In this document: one piece after another, positions 10,416 through 18,677 of the stretch
Layout: the number at the start of each line of letters is the position of its first letter
Position numbering within the stretch: the stretch's first letter is position 1
DNA from: Chloroflexota bacterium
GTDB lineage: Bacteria; Chloroflexota; Anaerolineae; B4-G1
Direction: 5' to 3'
Assembly: GCA_024232355.1 (NCBI GenBank)
Contig: JAAEPW010000660.1
Location: 9,511-73,510 of the forward strand
DNA length: 64,000 nt
The notes under the pieces: model-generated
The model's database searches: none
The model's input: the letters and a program-made list of their open reading frames with translations, nothing else
What the model was told of the DNA's origin: nothing
Translations under genes and position numbers: made by a program

Positions 10416-11363
10416 TCATGTGTCAACGATATCTTTTAGCGGACCGAGATCGCCAGCGTCAAACCAGTTCTCTATCAAATGATACGAGATCGCGAGCTTG
10501 AAAGGAATTCTGAGTGTGCTCTGCGTCAGCATATCCCGTATCTCTTTCCGCGTGAACCAGCGTGCATTTTCCAACTCGTGCTGGTCCACCCGAATCGCCT
10601 CACTGGCGGCCTGGGCCATAAAACCCAGCATCAAAGAACTGGGAAACGGCCAGGGCTGCGACGCAAAGTAACGCATTCCCGCAACCTCCACGCCCGTCTC
10701 CTCTCGCACCTCTCGGATGACGGCTGCCTCCAAACTTTCGCCTGGCTCGACGAAACCTGCCAGTGTCGAGTACAGACCTTTTGGCCACGAAGGTTGTCGG
10801 CCCATCAAACAACGGTCTCCTGACGTGACGAGGACAATGATCGCCGGGTCTGTCCGTGGAAAGTGTTGCTGCCCGCACTGCTCGTCGGTACAGACCCGCA
10901 AGGAACCACCCGCAACGCTCGTGGTTGGGCTGCCACAGTCTCCACAAAAGCGATGCCGGTGATGCCAGTAGACCATCGCTTTGGCATAGGCTAAGAGTGC
11001 GCAGTCGTGTTCGTCCAGCAAGAGAGCCGCTTGCCTCAAGTTTCGAAACCGGCCCAATTTGGTAAGCTCGGAATCTTTTTCAGAAGGCAAGCCAATAGCA
11101 AAATATGCCCCATCTCCATTCATGCCCAGCAGAACAACGGACTCGGCTGTATGAATCAAGCATTGCACATCGTCAGGTGAAAGAAAAACAGGACGGAAGA
11201 CCCTATTCGAGTCAAAAAAATTCTTTGACTGCCACACCGGAACAAACCGGGTCGTTTCATCCTCCAATATAGCCGCAAGCCACTCGTCATCCCGCCGCTT
11301 GTCAGATACACGATCTATGGCATTCGTTATGAAATAATTCAAAGAACTGTTATAACGATCCAT
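10416..11363 (-). CDS. nudC: NAD+/NADH diphosphatase NudC
   Basis: A 315-residue protein with the full NudC layout. An N-terminal domain is followed by a four-Cys zinc ribbon (FCGDCGSP and CTDEQCG), a Nudix box (GFVEPGES, then REVREETG) and the diagnostic SQPWPFPSSLM motif just after it. NudC splits NAD(H) into NMN(H) and AMP and can remove NAD caps from RNA. The ATG directly abuts the stop of the upstream GNAT gene, implying coupled translation. NAD turnover is interesting beside the SIR2-domain genes 18 kb away, but no link is shown. Confidence 0.94.
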   Translation of the reverse strand: MDRYNSSLNYFITNAIDRVSDKRRDDEWLAAILEDETTRFVPVWQSKNFFDSNRVFRPVFLSPDDVQCLIHTAESVVLLGMNGDGAYFAIGLPSEKDSELTKLGRFRNLRQAALLLDEHDCALLAYAKAMVYWHHRHRFCGDCGSPTTSVAGGSLRVCTDEQCGQQHFPRTDPAIIVLVTSGDRCLMGRQPSWPKGLYSTLAGFVEPGESLEAAVIREVREETGVEVAGMRYFASQPWPFPSSLMLGFMAQAASEAIRVDQHELENARWFTRKEIRDMLTQSTLRIPFKLAISYHLIENWFDAGDLGPLKDIVDT

Positions 11364-11852
11364 CTATTGACCTACTACGTTGCTACGCCGTTCCATCAGA
11401 ACGACATCTCGCCAGACGCCTTCCATTTGGCCGAGACGTTCTCTACGCCCCACCACCCGAAACCCGCATGCCTTGTGCAGTGCAATGCTAGCCTCATTCT
11501 CTGGAAAAATACCCGCCTGCAACATCCAGATCCCCTGTTGCTCCGATCCTTCAACCAATGTGTAAAGCAGAGCCTTCCCGATCCCCCCACCCCTCGCCGA
11601 CGCCACAACATAGACGCTTATCTCGGCAACGCCCGCGTACACACAACGGCCCGAAACCGGGCTTAGCGCAGCCCACCCTACAATCAGATCATCCTTTCTG
11701 GCAACGAATCTGCTATCAGGTAGATGACCTTGATCCCAGTCTTTCCATTCAGGCACATCCATCTCGAACGTCGCGTTGCCCGTGGCAATGCCTTCCTCGT
11801 AAATGGCGCGCACCGCGTCCCAATCTTGAGCTTGCATCTTTACGATCACCAA
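11364..11852 (-). CDS. GNAT N-acetyltransferase, phosphinothricin-acetyltransferase-like (Pat/MnaT type)
   Basis: A 162-residue protein. IYEEGIATGNATFE near the N-terminus and the acetyl-CoA loop VASARGGGIGKALL are typical of the Pat/YncA group, which acetylates small amino compounds such as phosphinothricin or methionine sulfone. The C-terminal ENEASIALHKACGFRVVG completes the GNAT fold. Its stop abuts the start of nudC. The natural substrate is unknown. Confidence 0.9.
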   Translation of the reverse strand: MVIVKMQAQDWDAVRAIYEEGIATGNATFEMDVPEWKDWDQGHLPDSRFVARKDDLIVGWAALSPVSGRCVYAGVAEISVYVVASARGGGIGKALLYTLVEGSEQQGIWMLQAGIFPENEASIALHKACGFRVVGRRERLGQMEGVWRDVVLMERRSNVVGQ

Positions 11853-11856
11853 TTCG

Positions 11857-12612
11857 CTACCCTCCCACAGCTGTCAAAAAACGTTCTAGCTCTTTGTTTA
11901 GCGTCTTGTAGCCTGTAGCATTGAGATGCAACAAGTTTCGACTATACTCGGGATTGATCGCCCCACCCTCACCTAGCAAAACAGAGTAGGCATCGAATAC
12001 GCGAACTCTCTCTCCCTCCAGAGAGCGGATGTACGCATTGATTTCCTCGACAGCCAGAACAACGTCATCTGACCAAAACGGCCTACGTTCAATTGGCACC
12101 TGTCCAAAGGGAAAGATCGTCGTCAGAATCACCGTCGTCCCTAATTTGCCAGATTCATGCACAATTTGTCGAATATCCTCTTTACAGTCGGCAATGATCG
12201 CCCCTTTTTGCTCTGGAAAGAGAGGAATGGTCTTTAAATTGTTGATCCCAACCTGAACCACAATAATTTGTGGTCGCAAAGGCTTGACGTGATATTCAAG
12301 ACGCGAGACAGTCTGCACAGAGGTCTGCGAACCAATACCACGATTAATAAACTCGAACCGGTCGACACTTGGCGCGGGCCAACTTGCGGCCCTAGAATCG
12401 CCAAAGAAAACTACGGTCGTCAAATCAGGATTGGTAGCGTCTTGCTGATCGGATGAAACATCGTAATAGTCCAACCCTAATGGGTCCAGACGAACCGCGT
12501 TGACCTGCAAGTAATACGCTCTGCCTCGATTGAACAGATAATAGTTCAATGCTACAGAGATCAAAAGCAATACCAACAACAAGCCAATGGCAAAGTGATC
12601 GAGTGATTTCAC
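11857..12612 (-). CDS. Membrane-anchored SGNH/GDSL-type hydrolase
   Basis: A 251-residue protein with one N-terminal hydrophobic segment (about residues 7-26), so probably anchored with the catalytic domain outside. SGNH blocks are visible: GDSRAA holds the nucleophile Ser, GIGS the oxyanion Gly, VGINN the Asn, and the HLNATGY region the catalytic His. Family members are esterases, lipases or acyl-/polysaccharide-modifying hydrolases. The start is a GTG whose sequence overlaps the stop of the upstream GNAT gene (GTGA). Confidence 0.82.
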   Translation of the reverse strand: MKSLDHFAIGLLLVLLLISVALNYYLFNRGRAYYLQVNAVRLDPLGLDYYDVSSDQQDATNPDLTTVVFFGDSRAASWPAPSVDRFEFINRGIGSQTSVQTVSRLEYHVKPLRPQIIVVQVGINNLKTIPLFPEQKGAIIADCKEDIRQIVHESGKLGTTVILTTIFPFGQVPIERRPFWSDDVVLAVEEINAYIRSLEGERVRVFDAYSVLLGEGGAINPEYSRNLLHLNATGYKTLNKELERFLTAVGG

Positions 12613-13073
12613 AAACGCTGCTCCCGATGCTTTTCTAAAAATACGAGTGATACCTTGTCGGTCAACTCTTTGCGGTTGAATATCTTGTATCCCAGCTTTT
12701 GGTAGAAATAGAGATTCTTCTCACTCTTGCTTCCGGTGAACAACTCGAATCTCTTGACATCGTTGAACATCTTTTCAATCTCGTTCATCAGCTCGGTGCC
12801 GACACCCTGATTCTGAAAATCCGTGTGGACGATCAGCCTGCCAACAAAGCACGTTTCTTTCTGCACATGTGCTCGTACGGAACCAACGATTCTTCCATCC
12901 ACAGAAGCCTTGAGGAAAACTTGTTTTTCAAAGTCGCTTTTGATCTCTTTCAGCGTTTGCGTCATCGGTGGAATCGTATAGTCGTCATAGATCGCGGCTT
13001 CGCTCTGGTAAGCCAGCTTTTGCAGGGCCAAAATCTCTGCCGCATCATTGAGACTCGCTCGTTCGACAATCAT
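12609..13073 (-). CDS. GNAT family N-acetyltransferase
   Basis: A 154-residue protein. The acetyl-CoA binding signature is LIVHTDFQNQGVGTELMNEI (V-x5-Q-x-x-G-x-G/A). FYQKLGYKIFNR is the usual strand 6 motif. It overlaps the SGNH hydrolase start by four bases. The substrate cannot be inferred; neighbours do not point to one pathway. Confidence 0.9.
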   Translation of the reverse strand: MIVERASLNDAAEILALQKLAYQSEAAIYDDYTIPPMTQTLKEIKSDFEKQVFLKASVDGRIVGSVRAHVQKETCFVGRLIVHTDFQNQGVGTELMNEIEKMFNDVKRFELFTGSKSEKNLYFYQKLGYKIFNRKELTDKVSLVFLEKHREQRL

Positions 13074-13084
13074 TCAATCCCCCC

Positions 13085-14107
13085 TCAAGCTGAAAAAATC
13101 ATAATCGTAGGCGTTTGTCCAAACAAACTGATCTCAATTTGCCTGTCACACTTTAGGTCGTGGAAATCCACAAAGTGCGGCATACTCGTCAACAGCACAA
13201 TCCGACCGCCAGGGGCGATCACTCGACGCATCTCTATGCAGACACATCGGTAAAAGGATTCCAGGGCAGCATCAACCTTGACCGCACGCCCCCAGGGCAA
13301 GTTTGACACGATGCGGTCAACCGACACATCGGCCATTGGCAGAGTCTGCGCATCCCAGAAAAAAATCTGCGCGGCAACATCGGCGGCTTGAGCATTGACT
13401 CGCGCAGCGGCGACGGCCTCAGGATCGTTGTCTCCGCCAAAGACCTCCGCGCCACTCAACGCCGCCTCAATCGGTATCGTGCCCACGCCACAGCACAAGT
13501 CCAGCACGCAAGACTCCCATCCCACCTCGGCCAGAACCAGGAGCGCGGCTGCAACGGACGGCTTGAGCGACCCCGGCAAGTGAGCCTGTTTGTATGCGCG
13601 CCTGTGCAGTGGTCTTTCTCCCAGCCGCACCCCCACGAACGCTGTATCGTGCTCGATAAAAACGCGCACGTTCAAACCGGCAGATGCGTCGTCGGGCGTG
13701 TACGACCAGCTGTGTCCTGCCGTGATGCCCTCAGCACACACTTGTTTGATCTCTTCCGTGCTATAGTTGCGCTTGCCGACAAAGTTGACCGTGACAGAAA
13801 ATGTCAACGGAATCTTGATCGGTCGCACTTGAGAGCACGTCAGGACGGCCTCACGCAGATCGAGTTGAGAGATCAACTCACCAAGTGCAGTCAAAGCGCT
13901 TCGCGGACGGCCAATGCCCTGCCAGGTAGCTGTGTCGACGAATACATCGTCCACTGTGCGCAATTCAAGCAGCGGTGACAGCGACGCAGCGCAGGTTGCA
14001 GCGATGCGACGGTAAGCGACTTTGTTAACCGTCACGCCCGGCAATGTGGCGATCTCGTCGGCACTGACTGATTCCAACCCACGGGTCGTTAACGCAAAAA
14101 CTTTCAA
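13085..14107 (-). CDS. THUMP-domain RNA (guanine-N2) methyltransferase-like protein
   Basis: About 340 residues. The N-terminus (KVFALTTRGLE) and the middle segment with VFVDTATWQG and VNFVGKRNYS look like the THUMP module of Trm14/RlmL-type enzymes. GVRLGERPLHRRAYK precedes the methyltransferase domain. SAM motif I is VLDLCCGVGTIPIEAA, and motif IV is SNLPWGR, a variant of the N-[LP]-P-[YFW] motif of guanine-N2 methyltransferases. The TTG at 14107 overlaps the preceding stop (TTGA) and places the protein start where homologues begin; the ATG at 14134 is the alternative. The target is probably tRNA or rRNA. Confidence 0.8.
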   Translation of the reverse strand: MKVFALTTRGLESVSADEIATLPGVTVNKVAYRRIAATCAASLSPLLELRTVDDVFVDTATWQGIGRPRSALTALGELISQLDLREAVLTCSQVRPIKIPLTFSVTVNFVGKRNYSTEEIKQVCAEGITAGHSWSYTPDDASAGLNVRVFIEHDTAFVGVRLGERPLHRRAYKQAHLPGSLKPSVAAALLVLAEVGWESCVLDLCCGVGTIPIEAALSGAEVFGGDNDPEAVAAARVNAQAADVAAQIFFWDAQTLPMADVSVDRIVSNLPWGRAVKVDAALESFYRCVCIEMRRVIAPGGRIVLLTSMPHFVDFHDLKCDRQIEISLFGQTPTIMIFSA

Positions 14108-14814
14108 TCTCCAGATATCCCTTTGACAAACCAATAATACTCGCCCTGCACGCTTGCTTGGTTTCTCAAATCAGCCGGCAGTAAATGTGTCGCGTCCTTG
14201 GGAATCACAGCGCCCGTGTTCAAACGATCCTCCCGCGCCACCGCCGAGCGTGCCACCTTTACCACACCGCGTTGCTCTCCCAGAGTTAACTCTGTGCCAG
14301 TCAATCCCTCGATCCACAACCCACGATAAGTCAACGTGTCCACAGGCAAAAGCGTTACACCATTAGGACAAACAGCGAGCACATTGCCAGATTCGGGAGT
14401 CCACAACAAAAGCTCGTGAACTCTTTGATCTGTCACAAAGCCCGCATACTTGAAAGCTTTTTGACTGGCAATGTTGTCTACATGGATGGCCGCGCGGGCC
14501 ACAGAGACGTTACGTTGTACAGCATCCTGACGTGCTGCCAGCACCAACTGCCGCCCCAGGCGCTGTCCCTGACTGGATCGCCTCACCGCTAGCAAGTCTA
14601 CTTCCCACCGGCGCTCGCCACTATTTCCCACGGTCAGAAATGCCGAAACAAACCCGACCACGTCATCCCCGTCAGTGGCGACCCAGAGCGCGCAATCATC
14701 GTTTTGTATCTGAGCCGCACATACATCGGGGAGAATGTCCTCTGCCCAGACGTCGTGAACCACAGCCGAAATTCCACTTACGTCATCCAAAATAGCTCTG
14801 CGAATACTGATCAC
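14104..14814 (-). CDS. GNAT family N-acetyltransferase with C-terminal extension
   Basis: A 236-residue protein. Residues 1-150 form a GNAT domain with VRRSSQGQRLGRQLVLAARQ as the acetyl-CoA loop and NIASQKAFKYAGF as the late motif. About 85 further residues of unknown function follow. It starts with GTG overlapping the stop of the VOC gene (GTGA) and ends overlapping the THUMP methyltransferase start. The substrate is unknown. Confidence 0.85.
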   Translation of the reverse strand: MISIRRAILDDVSGISAVVHDVWAEDILPDVCAAQIQNDDCALWVATDGDDVVGFVSAFLTVGNSGERRWEVDLLAVRRSSQGQRLGRQLVLAARQDAVQRNVSVARAAIHVDNIASQKAFKYAGFVTDQRVHELLLWTPESGNVLAVCPNGVTLLPVDTLTYRGLWIEGLTGTELTLGEQRGVVKVARSAVAREDRLNTGAVIPKDATHLLPADLRNQASVQGEYYWFVKGISGD

Positions 14815-15203
14815 TTGTCATTACCTCCCTCAGGCTCAACGTTTCCAACGACGTTACCCTCGGCATCGGTGGCTAACAATCCCTTACTCGTATCCAGCAA
14901 GACGAGTTCGTTCCCCCACGGGTCTTGGACCACCACGCAACGCCCGATCTGGATACCAAACGGCGGCACGACGATTTTACCACCAGCCTCTTCGAATCGA
15001 ATCGCGGCAGTGTCTGCCGAATGCACCTTTAGATCGATCTCTGGTGCCTTTGGCTCTGTGTGCAACACGATCTCGGTCTCGTCATCAGACAATCGGAGAC
15101 CCACTTGTTTCTCGGTGCGCCAGACGAGTTCGTGCCCAAGCTCGTCGCGGTAAAACGCCAGACCAGCGTCGAGGTCCGACACGGAAAGCCGCACGCAATC
15201 CAT
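14811..15203 (-). CDS. Glyoxalase/VOC-superfamily protein
   Basis: About 130 residues with VRLSVSDLDAGLAFYRDELG, the first beta-alpha-beta module of glyoxalase I/bleomycin-resistance proteins. VVQDPWGNELVLLD near the C-terminus supplies the usual metal-ligand Glu. The ATG at 15203 lies one base after the stop of the upstream gene; a longer form from 15263 would overlap it by 59 bases and is less likely. The substrate is unknown. Confidence 0.88.
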   Translation of the reverse strand: MDCVRLSVSDLDAGLAFYRDELGHELVWRTEKQVGLRLSDDETEIVLHTEPKAPEIDLKVHSADTAAIRFEEAGGKIVVPPFGIQIGRCVVVQDPWGNELVLLDTSKGLLATDAEGNVVGNVEPEGGNDK

Positions 15204-15204
15204 T

Positions 15205-16179
15205 TTATGTATCAACGGTTTGGTTTCCAAAGCAAACACACATCCTTTCGCTTCCGATTCCACTGATCAATAGGCGCTCTTTGCGATTGCTCAACAACTG
15301 TTGCGTCCACGTCGTAAAGCCGCCGTCGACCAGAAAGTATTCTGTTCCCGATTGATTCTGAGCATGGATGCCAAAACACGCATTCACATAATACCCACGC
15401 CCGCTCTGACGATCTTGGTTAAAGGCGAACGCCACGCTTGGATATTTGGAAGAAAGTTCGTCGAGAACATTAGCTTGCAGCGCTTTGAGCCATCGTTCAT
15501 CCAGCGCCGTCACAGACACACGAATATCCTCTACCTTGTAACCAAGTTTATCGGCTGCGATCAAAAGACGAACATAAAAATCCATTTGTTCTATCAGTGC
15601 ATCAACCTCAAACTTGAAAGAGCCTTCGTCCCGCCCAGCAGTGTCAAGCCCAAAAATATTAAAGTGTGCAAACGACGCCGGGCCTTTAAATCTCTGTGCA
15701 CGAAGGTGCCTGTGGCTTGCACAAAGCTTCACTCGATTAAGCGCGCGAGCATCATCGCGTAGAGCAAGCCGCCTGCGCCGAGCGCACTCTAGTGCAAGCA
15801 CGTTGGTCAAATCAGAACAGACCTCGGTATTTCTGATCGTAGAAACGATATTGTTCTGACTGACCGTGCTCATTGCAGAACAAACTCCCAAAGGGGCCAC
15901 CGGTGAAAGTTCGACCGGATCAAAATCCGGCGGCAGTAGCGAATAAGCGAGTCGATCGAATTCAAGCAGCGCAATCGGGCTTGCTTGCGAGGGCTGGACG
16001 AAACGATTCTGCTGGTATTGATTGACCAGGTCTCGTGGAGCCAGCAACTCGGCGCGCCTCTTGTAGACAGCTATCAGCAAAGATTGAAGATCGCTTGGGC
16101 TCAGCCTCTCTGCCAGTATCTCTACCAGGTCTTGAATCCCAATCTCTCGCACAATTCGATCAACGATTTTGTTGCTCAT
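15205..16179 (-). CDS. Hypothetical protein with class II aminoacyl-tRNA-synthetase-like features
   Basis: A 324-residue protein I do not firmly recognise. CSDLTNVLALECARRRR, then CASHRHLRAQRF followed by FAHFNIFGLD, then FLVDGGFTTWTQQLL and ISGIGSERM, echo the order of class II synthetase motifs. Motif 2 (R-loop-F) and motif 3 (GxGxERL) would be the matches. No anticodon-binding domain is evident. It could be a paralogue such as a HisZ- or biotin-ligase-like fold, or an amino-acid-activating enzyme. The ATG overlaps the stop of the aminotransferase by four bases, so it is co-expressed with aspartate-family genes. The fold assignment is by eye and uncertain. Confidence 0.5.
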   Translation of the reverse strand: MSNKIVDRIVREIGIQDLVEILAERLSPSDLQSLLIAVYKRRAELLAPRDLVNQYQQNRFVQPSQASPIALLEFDRLAYSLLPPDFDPVELSPVAPLGVCSAMSTVSQNNIVSTIRNTEVCSDLTNVLALECARRRRLALRDDARALNRVKLCASHRHLRAQRFKGPASFAHFNIFGLDTAGRDEGSFKFEVDALIEQMDFYVRLLIAADKLGYKVEDIRVSVTALDERWLKALQANVLDELSSKYPSVAFAFNQDRQSGRGYYVNACFGIHAQNQSGTEYFLVDGGFTTWTQQLLSNRKERLLISGIGSERMCVCFGNQTVDT

Positions 16180-17447
16180 CTCAATTTATCAACACTCGCC
16201 AATTTGATACAGACGGATATCAATTCCATAGCCTGTCGAATTTCCTCAACAGGCGGCAGGGAAGGCGCGATCCGGATATTCCGGTCTCGCGGGTCCTTTT
16301 TGTATGGGAACGTCGCTCCGGCAGACGTTAGCTTGACGCCGGCATCAGCGGCCATGTGTACCACTTTCTTGGCGCACCCGTCCATCATGTCAAGATTGAC
16401 AAAGTATCCGCCGTTGGGCTGGCTCCATTCCGCGATGCTTGCATCCAACTCTGTCTCGAAAACATCCAACACCGCATCGAACTTGGGTTTCAAGATCGCG
16501 GCATGTTTCTCCATATGAGTGTGTATGCCTTCCACGTCTCCGAAAAACCGTACGTGGCGAAGTTGGTTTAGCTTGTCTGGTCCGATGGTTTGAACTGCCA
16601 TCTGCTTTTTCACAAAGTCGATGTTCTTTTTGCTCCCTGCCATCATCGCCAGGCCCCCGCCCCCAAAAGATATCTTGGAGGTTGACCCAAACATAAAGAC
16701 CCGTTCTGGATTCCCCGCCCGCTTGCAGGCATCGAGCATATTGCTCAATCTATCCGGCGTATCCGTCAGGTGATGAACGGCGTACGCATTATCCCAGAAA
16801 ACACGGAAATCCTTTGCCTGCGTCTCCATATTCGCCAGACGTTCCACCACCTCATCAGAAAAGGTAACACCGGTGGGATTGCTGTACTTGGGCACACACC
16901 ACATCCCCTTGACGCTCTCATCTTCCGCCACAATTTTCTCGACGGCGTCCATATCCGGCCCATCCGCTCCAATTGGAACAGAGATCATTTCGATGCCCAA
17001 ACACTCGCAGATGGAGAAATGACGGTCGTATCCAGGAGCGGGGCACACAAACTTGACGGTGGGCAGTTCTCCCCACGGCACATCGCTATCCACTACCCCA
17101 AAAACCATCGCTCGTATGATTGTGTCGTACATCATGTTGAGGCTGGCGTTCCCCCCAATAATGATTTCGTCCGGTTCAACCTCCAGATATTGGGCAAACA
17201 GGTGCTTTGCCTCGGGGATTCCGTCCAAGCCACCATAATTCCGGCAGTCTAGGCCATCTTGGGCCCGGTAACTTTGCCCGTCAACGCAAGTCAACATGTC
17301 CGCTGCCAGGTCCAATTGTTCGGGAGAAGGCTTCCCCCGAGTCATGTCTATTTGCATGTTTCGCGACTGAAACCCCTCATAACGCGCCATCAACTCTGAT
17401 CGACGCTCCTCAAGCTCATGCGAGTTGAGGTCTTTGAAATTAGTCAT
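16176..17447 (-). CDS. Aspartate aminotransferase, class Ic (MocR-type aminotransferase family)
   Basis: A 423-residue fold-type I PLP enzyme. MTRGKPSPEQLDLA at the N-terminus, CPAPGYDRHFSIC, PKYSNPTGVTF and the PLP-lysine segment FGSTSKISFGGGGL match the class Ic aspartate aminotransferases known from Corynebacterium and Deinococcus. It would make aspartate from oxaloacetate, the precursor for lysC, asd, hom and thrC on the same strand. An AGGAT site lies about ten bases upstream of the ATG. Another amino-acid substrate is possible. Confidence 0.85.
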   Translation of the reverse strand: MTNFKDLNSHELEERRSELMARYEGFQSRNMQIDMTRGKPSPEQLDLAADMLTCVDGQSYRAQDGLDCRNYGGLDGIPEAKHLFAQYLEVEPDEIIIGGNASLNMMYDTIIRAMVFGVVDSDVPWGELPTVKFVCPAPGYDRHFSICECLGIEMISVPIGADGPDMDAVEKIVAEDESVKGMWCVPKYSNPTGVTFSDEVVERLANMETQAKDFRVFWDNAYAVHHLTDTPDRLSNMLDACKRAGNPERVFMFGSTSKISFGGGGLAMMAGSKKNIDFVKKQMAVQTIGPDKLNQLRHVRFFGDVEGIHTHMEKHAAILKPKFDAVLDVFETELDASIAEWSQPNGGYFVNLDMMDGCAKKVVHMAADAGVKLTSAGATFPYKKDPRDRNIRIAPSLPPVEEIRQAMELISVCIKLASVDKLR

Positions 17448-17492
17448 GTTTATTTATTATCCTTTATAAAATTTTTTTGAACATTTTTTGAT

Positions 17493-17546
17493 GACACGGA
17501 TTTCACAGGTCTTTATGATCACAAGAAATCTGTGTTTATCTGTGTC
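17493..17546. repeat. Short dispersed-type inverted repeat overlapping the 3' end of asd
   Basis: GACACGGATTTCACAG at 17493-17508 is roughly complementary to GAAATCTGTGT and ATCTGTGTC within 17525-17546. Read on the minus strand, the right arm gives near-tandem ACACAGAT units. It supplies the asd stop codon and its last few codons, so the repeat seems to have replaced the original gene end. It may also fold as a transcript-end hairpin. Confidence 0.4.
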
Positions 17547-18630
17547 CAGCCAAGTACCCCTTGTCTTTTAACAGTTCGGCACTCAAGATCGCGCCACCGG
17601 CTGCTCCGCGAACCGTGTTGTGCGATAGAGCGACGAACCGGTAATCCATCACCGGGCATTCACGCAAGCGCCCGACAGTCACGGCCATACCATTGCCAGC
17701 GTCCCGATCTTTGCGGGGTTGAGGGCGGTCCTTTTCCCGTCGATAAATGATAGGCAGTTGCGGTGCAGAGGGCAAACCCAATTCCTGCGGTTCCGCGCTG
17801 AATCCTTCCCAGATCGCAATGATCTCATCCAGTGTTGGCTTGTCCGACGCAAACTTGAGGCTAACGCAGGCGGTATGACCATCAATGACGGGAACACGGT
17901 TACAGTGGGCCGAGATATGGATCGAGTCACCATAGACAAACTCGCCATTCTCAATAGTCGCCAATATCTTGAGCGGTTCCTGCTCAGTTTTCTCCTCCTC
18001 GCTCGGTATAAAAGGGACGACGTTGTCAATCATATCAATCGACGCCGGGCCAGGGTAACCCCCTCCAGACACCCCTTGAAGCGTAGCCACGATCAAGCTC
18101 TCAACAGGATACCCAGCCTCCATCAAAGCGTAGACAGGAGTCAAATAGCTCTGCAAGCTGCAATTCGGTTTCACCGCGATCAAGCCCTTGTCCCAACCGT
18201 GATTTTCCCGCTGAAATGGAATAATGTCAGTGTGACCAGGATTAATCTCGGGAATGAACATTGGGACGTCTTTCGTGCTGCGGTGCGCCGAGTTGTTGGA
18301 AACGACCGGGATGCCGTTGTCCGCGTACTTGACCTCAAGCTCACGCACGGCCTGTTTGTCCATCCCGACAGCCGAAAACACCAAATCGCATTTGGCCTTT
18401 GCCTCTTCCACGTTACTCGCATTGCCAACGATCAAGTCTGCAACCGCCTCTGGAATCTCTTCATCCATCAGCCAGCGCCCAGCCACAGCTTGCGAATATT
18501 TTTTACCTTTGGATCTAGGGGACGCAGCGACGTGCGTAACCTGAAACCACGGGTGATCTCTCAACAGCCGCAAATAGTTTTGCCCAACCATACCTGTCGC
18601 ACCAATGACGCCCACTCTTGTCTTTTCCAT
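17536..18630 (-). CDS. asd: Aspartate-semialdehyde dehydrogenase, archaeal/fungal type
   Basis: A 364-residue enzyme reducing aspartyl phosphate to aspartate semialdehyde. The NADP-binding loop is GATGMVGQNYLRLL. The active-site cysteine is Cys157 in VKPNCSLQ, and the substrate-site stretch is SAHCNRVPVIDGH. The sequence matches the archaeal/fungal branch rather than the E. coli type. It follows lysC in the operon, with a GGAGGGA site before the ATG. The last few residues are encoded by a short repeat. Confidence 0.95.
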   Translation of the reverse strand: MEKTRVGVIGATGMVGQNYLRLLRDHPWFQVTHVAASPRSKGKKYSQAVAGRWLMDEEIPEAVADLIVGNASNVEEAKAKCDLVFSAVGMDKQAVRELEVKYADNGIPVVSNNSAHRSTKDVPMFIPEINPGHTDIIPFQRENHGWDKGLIAVKPNCSLQSYLTPVYALMEAGYPVESLIVATLQGVSGGGYPGPASIDMIDNVVPFIPSEEEKTEQEPLKILATIENGEFVYGDSIHISAHCNRVPVIDGHTACVSLKFASDKPTLDEIIAIWEGFSAEPQELGLPSAPQLPIIYRREKDRPQPRKDRDAGNGMAVTVGRLRECPVMDYRFVALSHNTVRGAAGGAILSAELLKDKGYLAGHR

Positions 18631-18677
18631 ATGATTCCCTCCTCCTTGTCTTGATTCCTCAGTCTGAGATAGAAACC

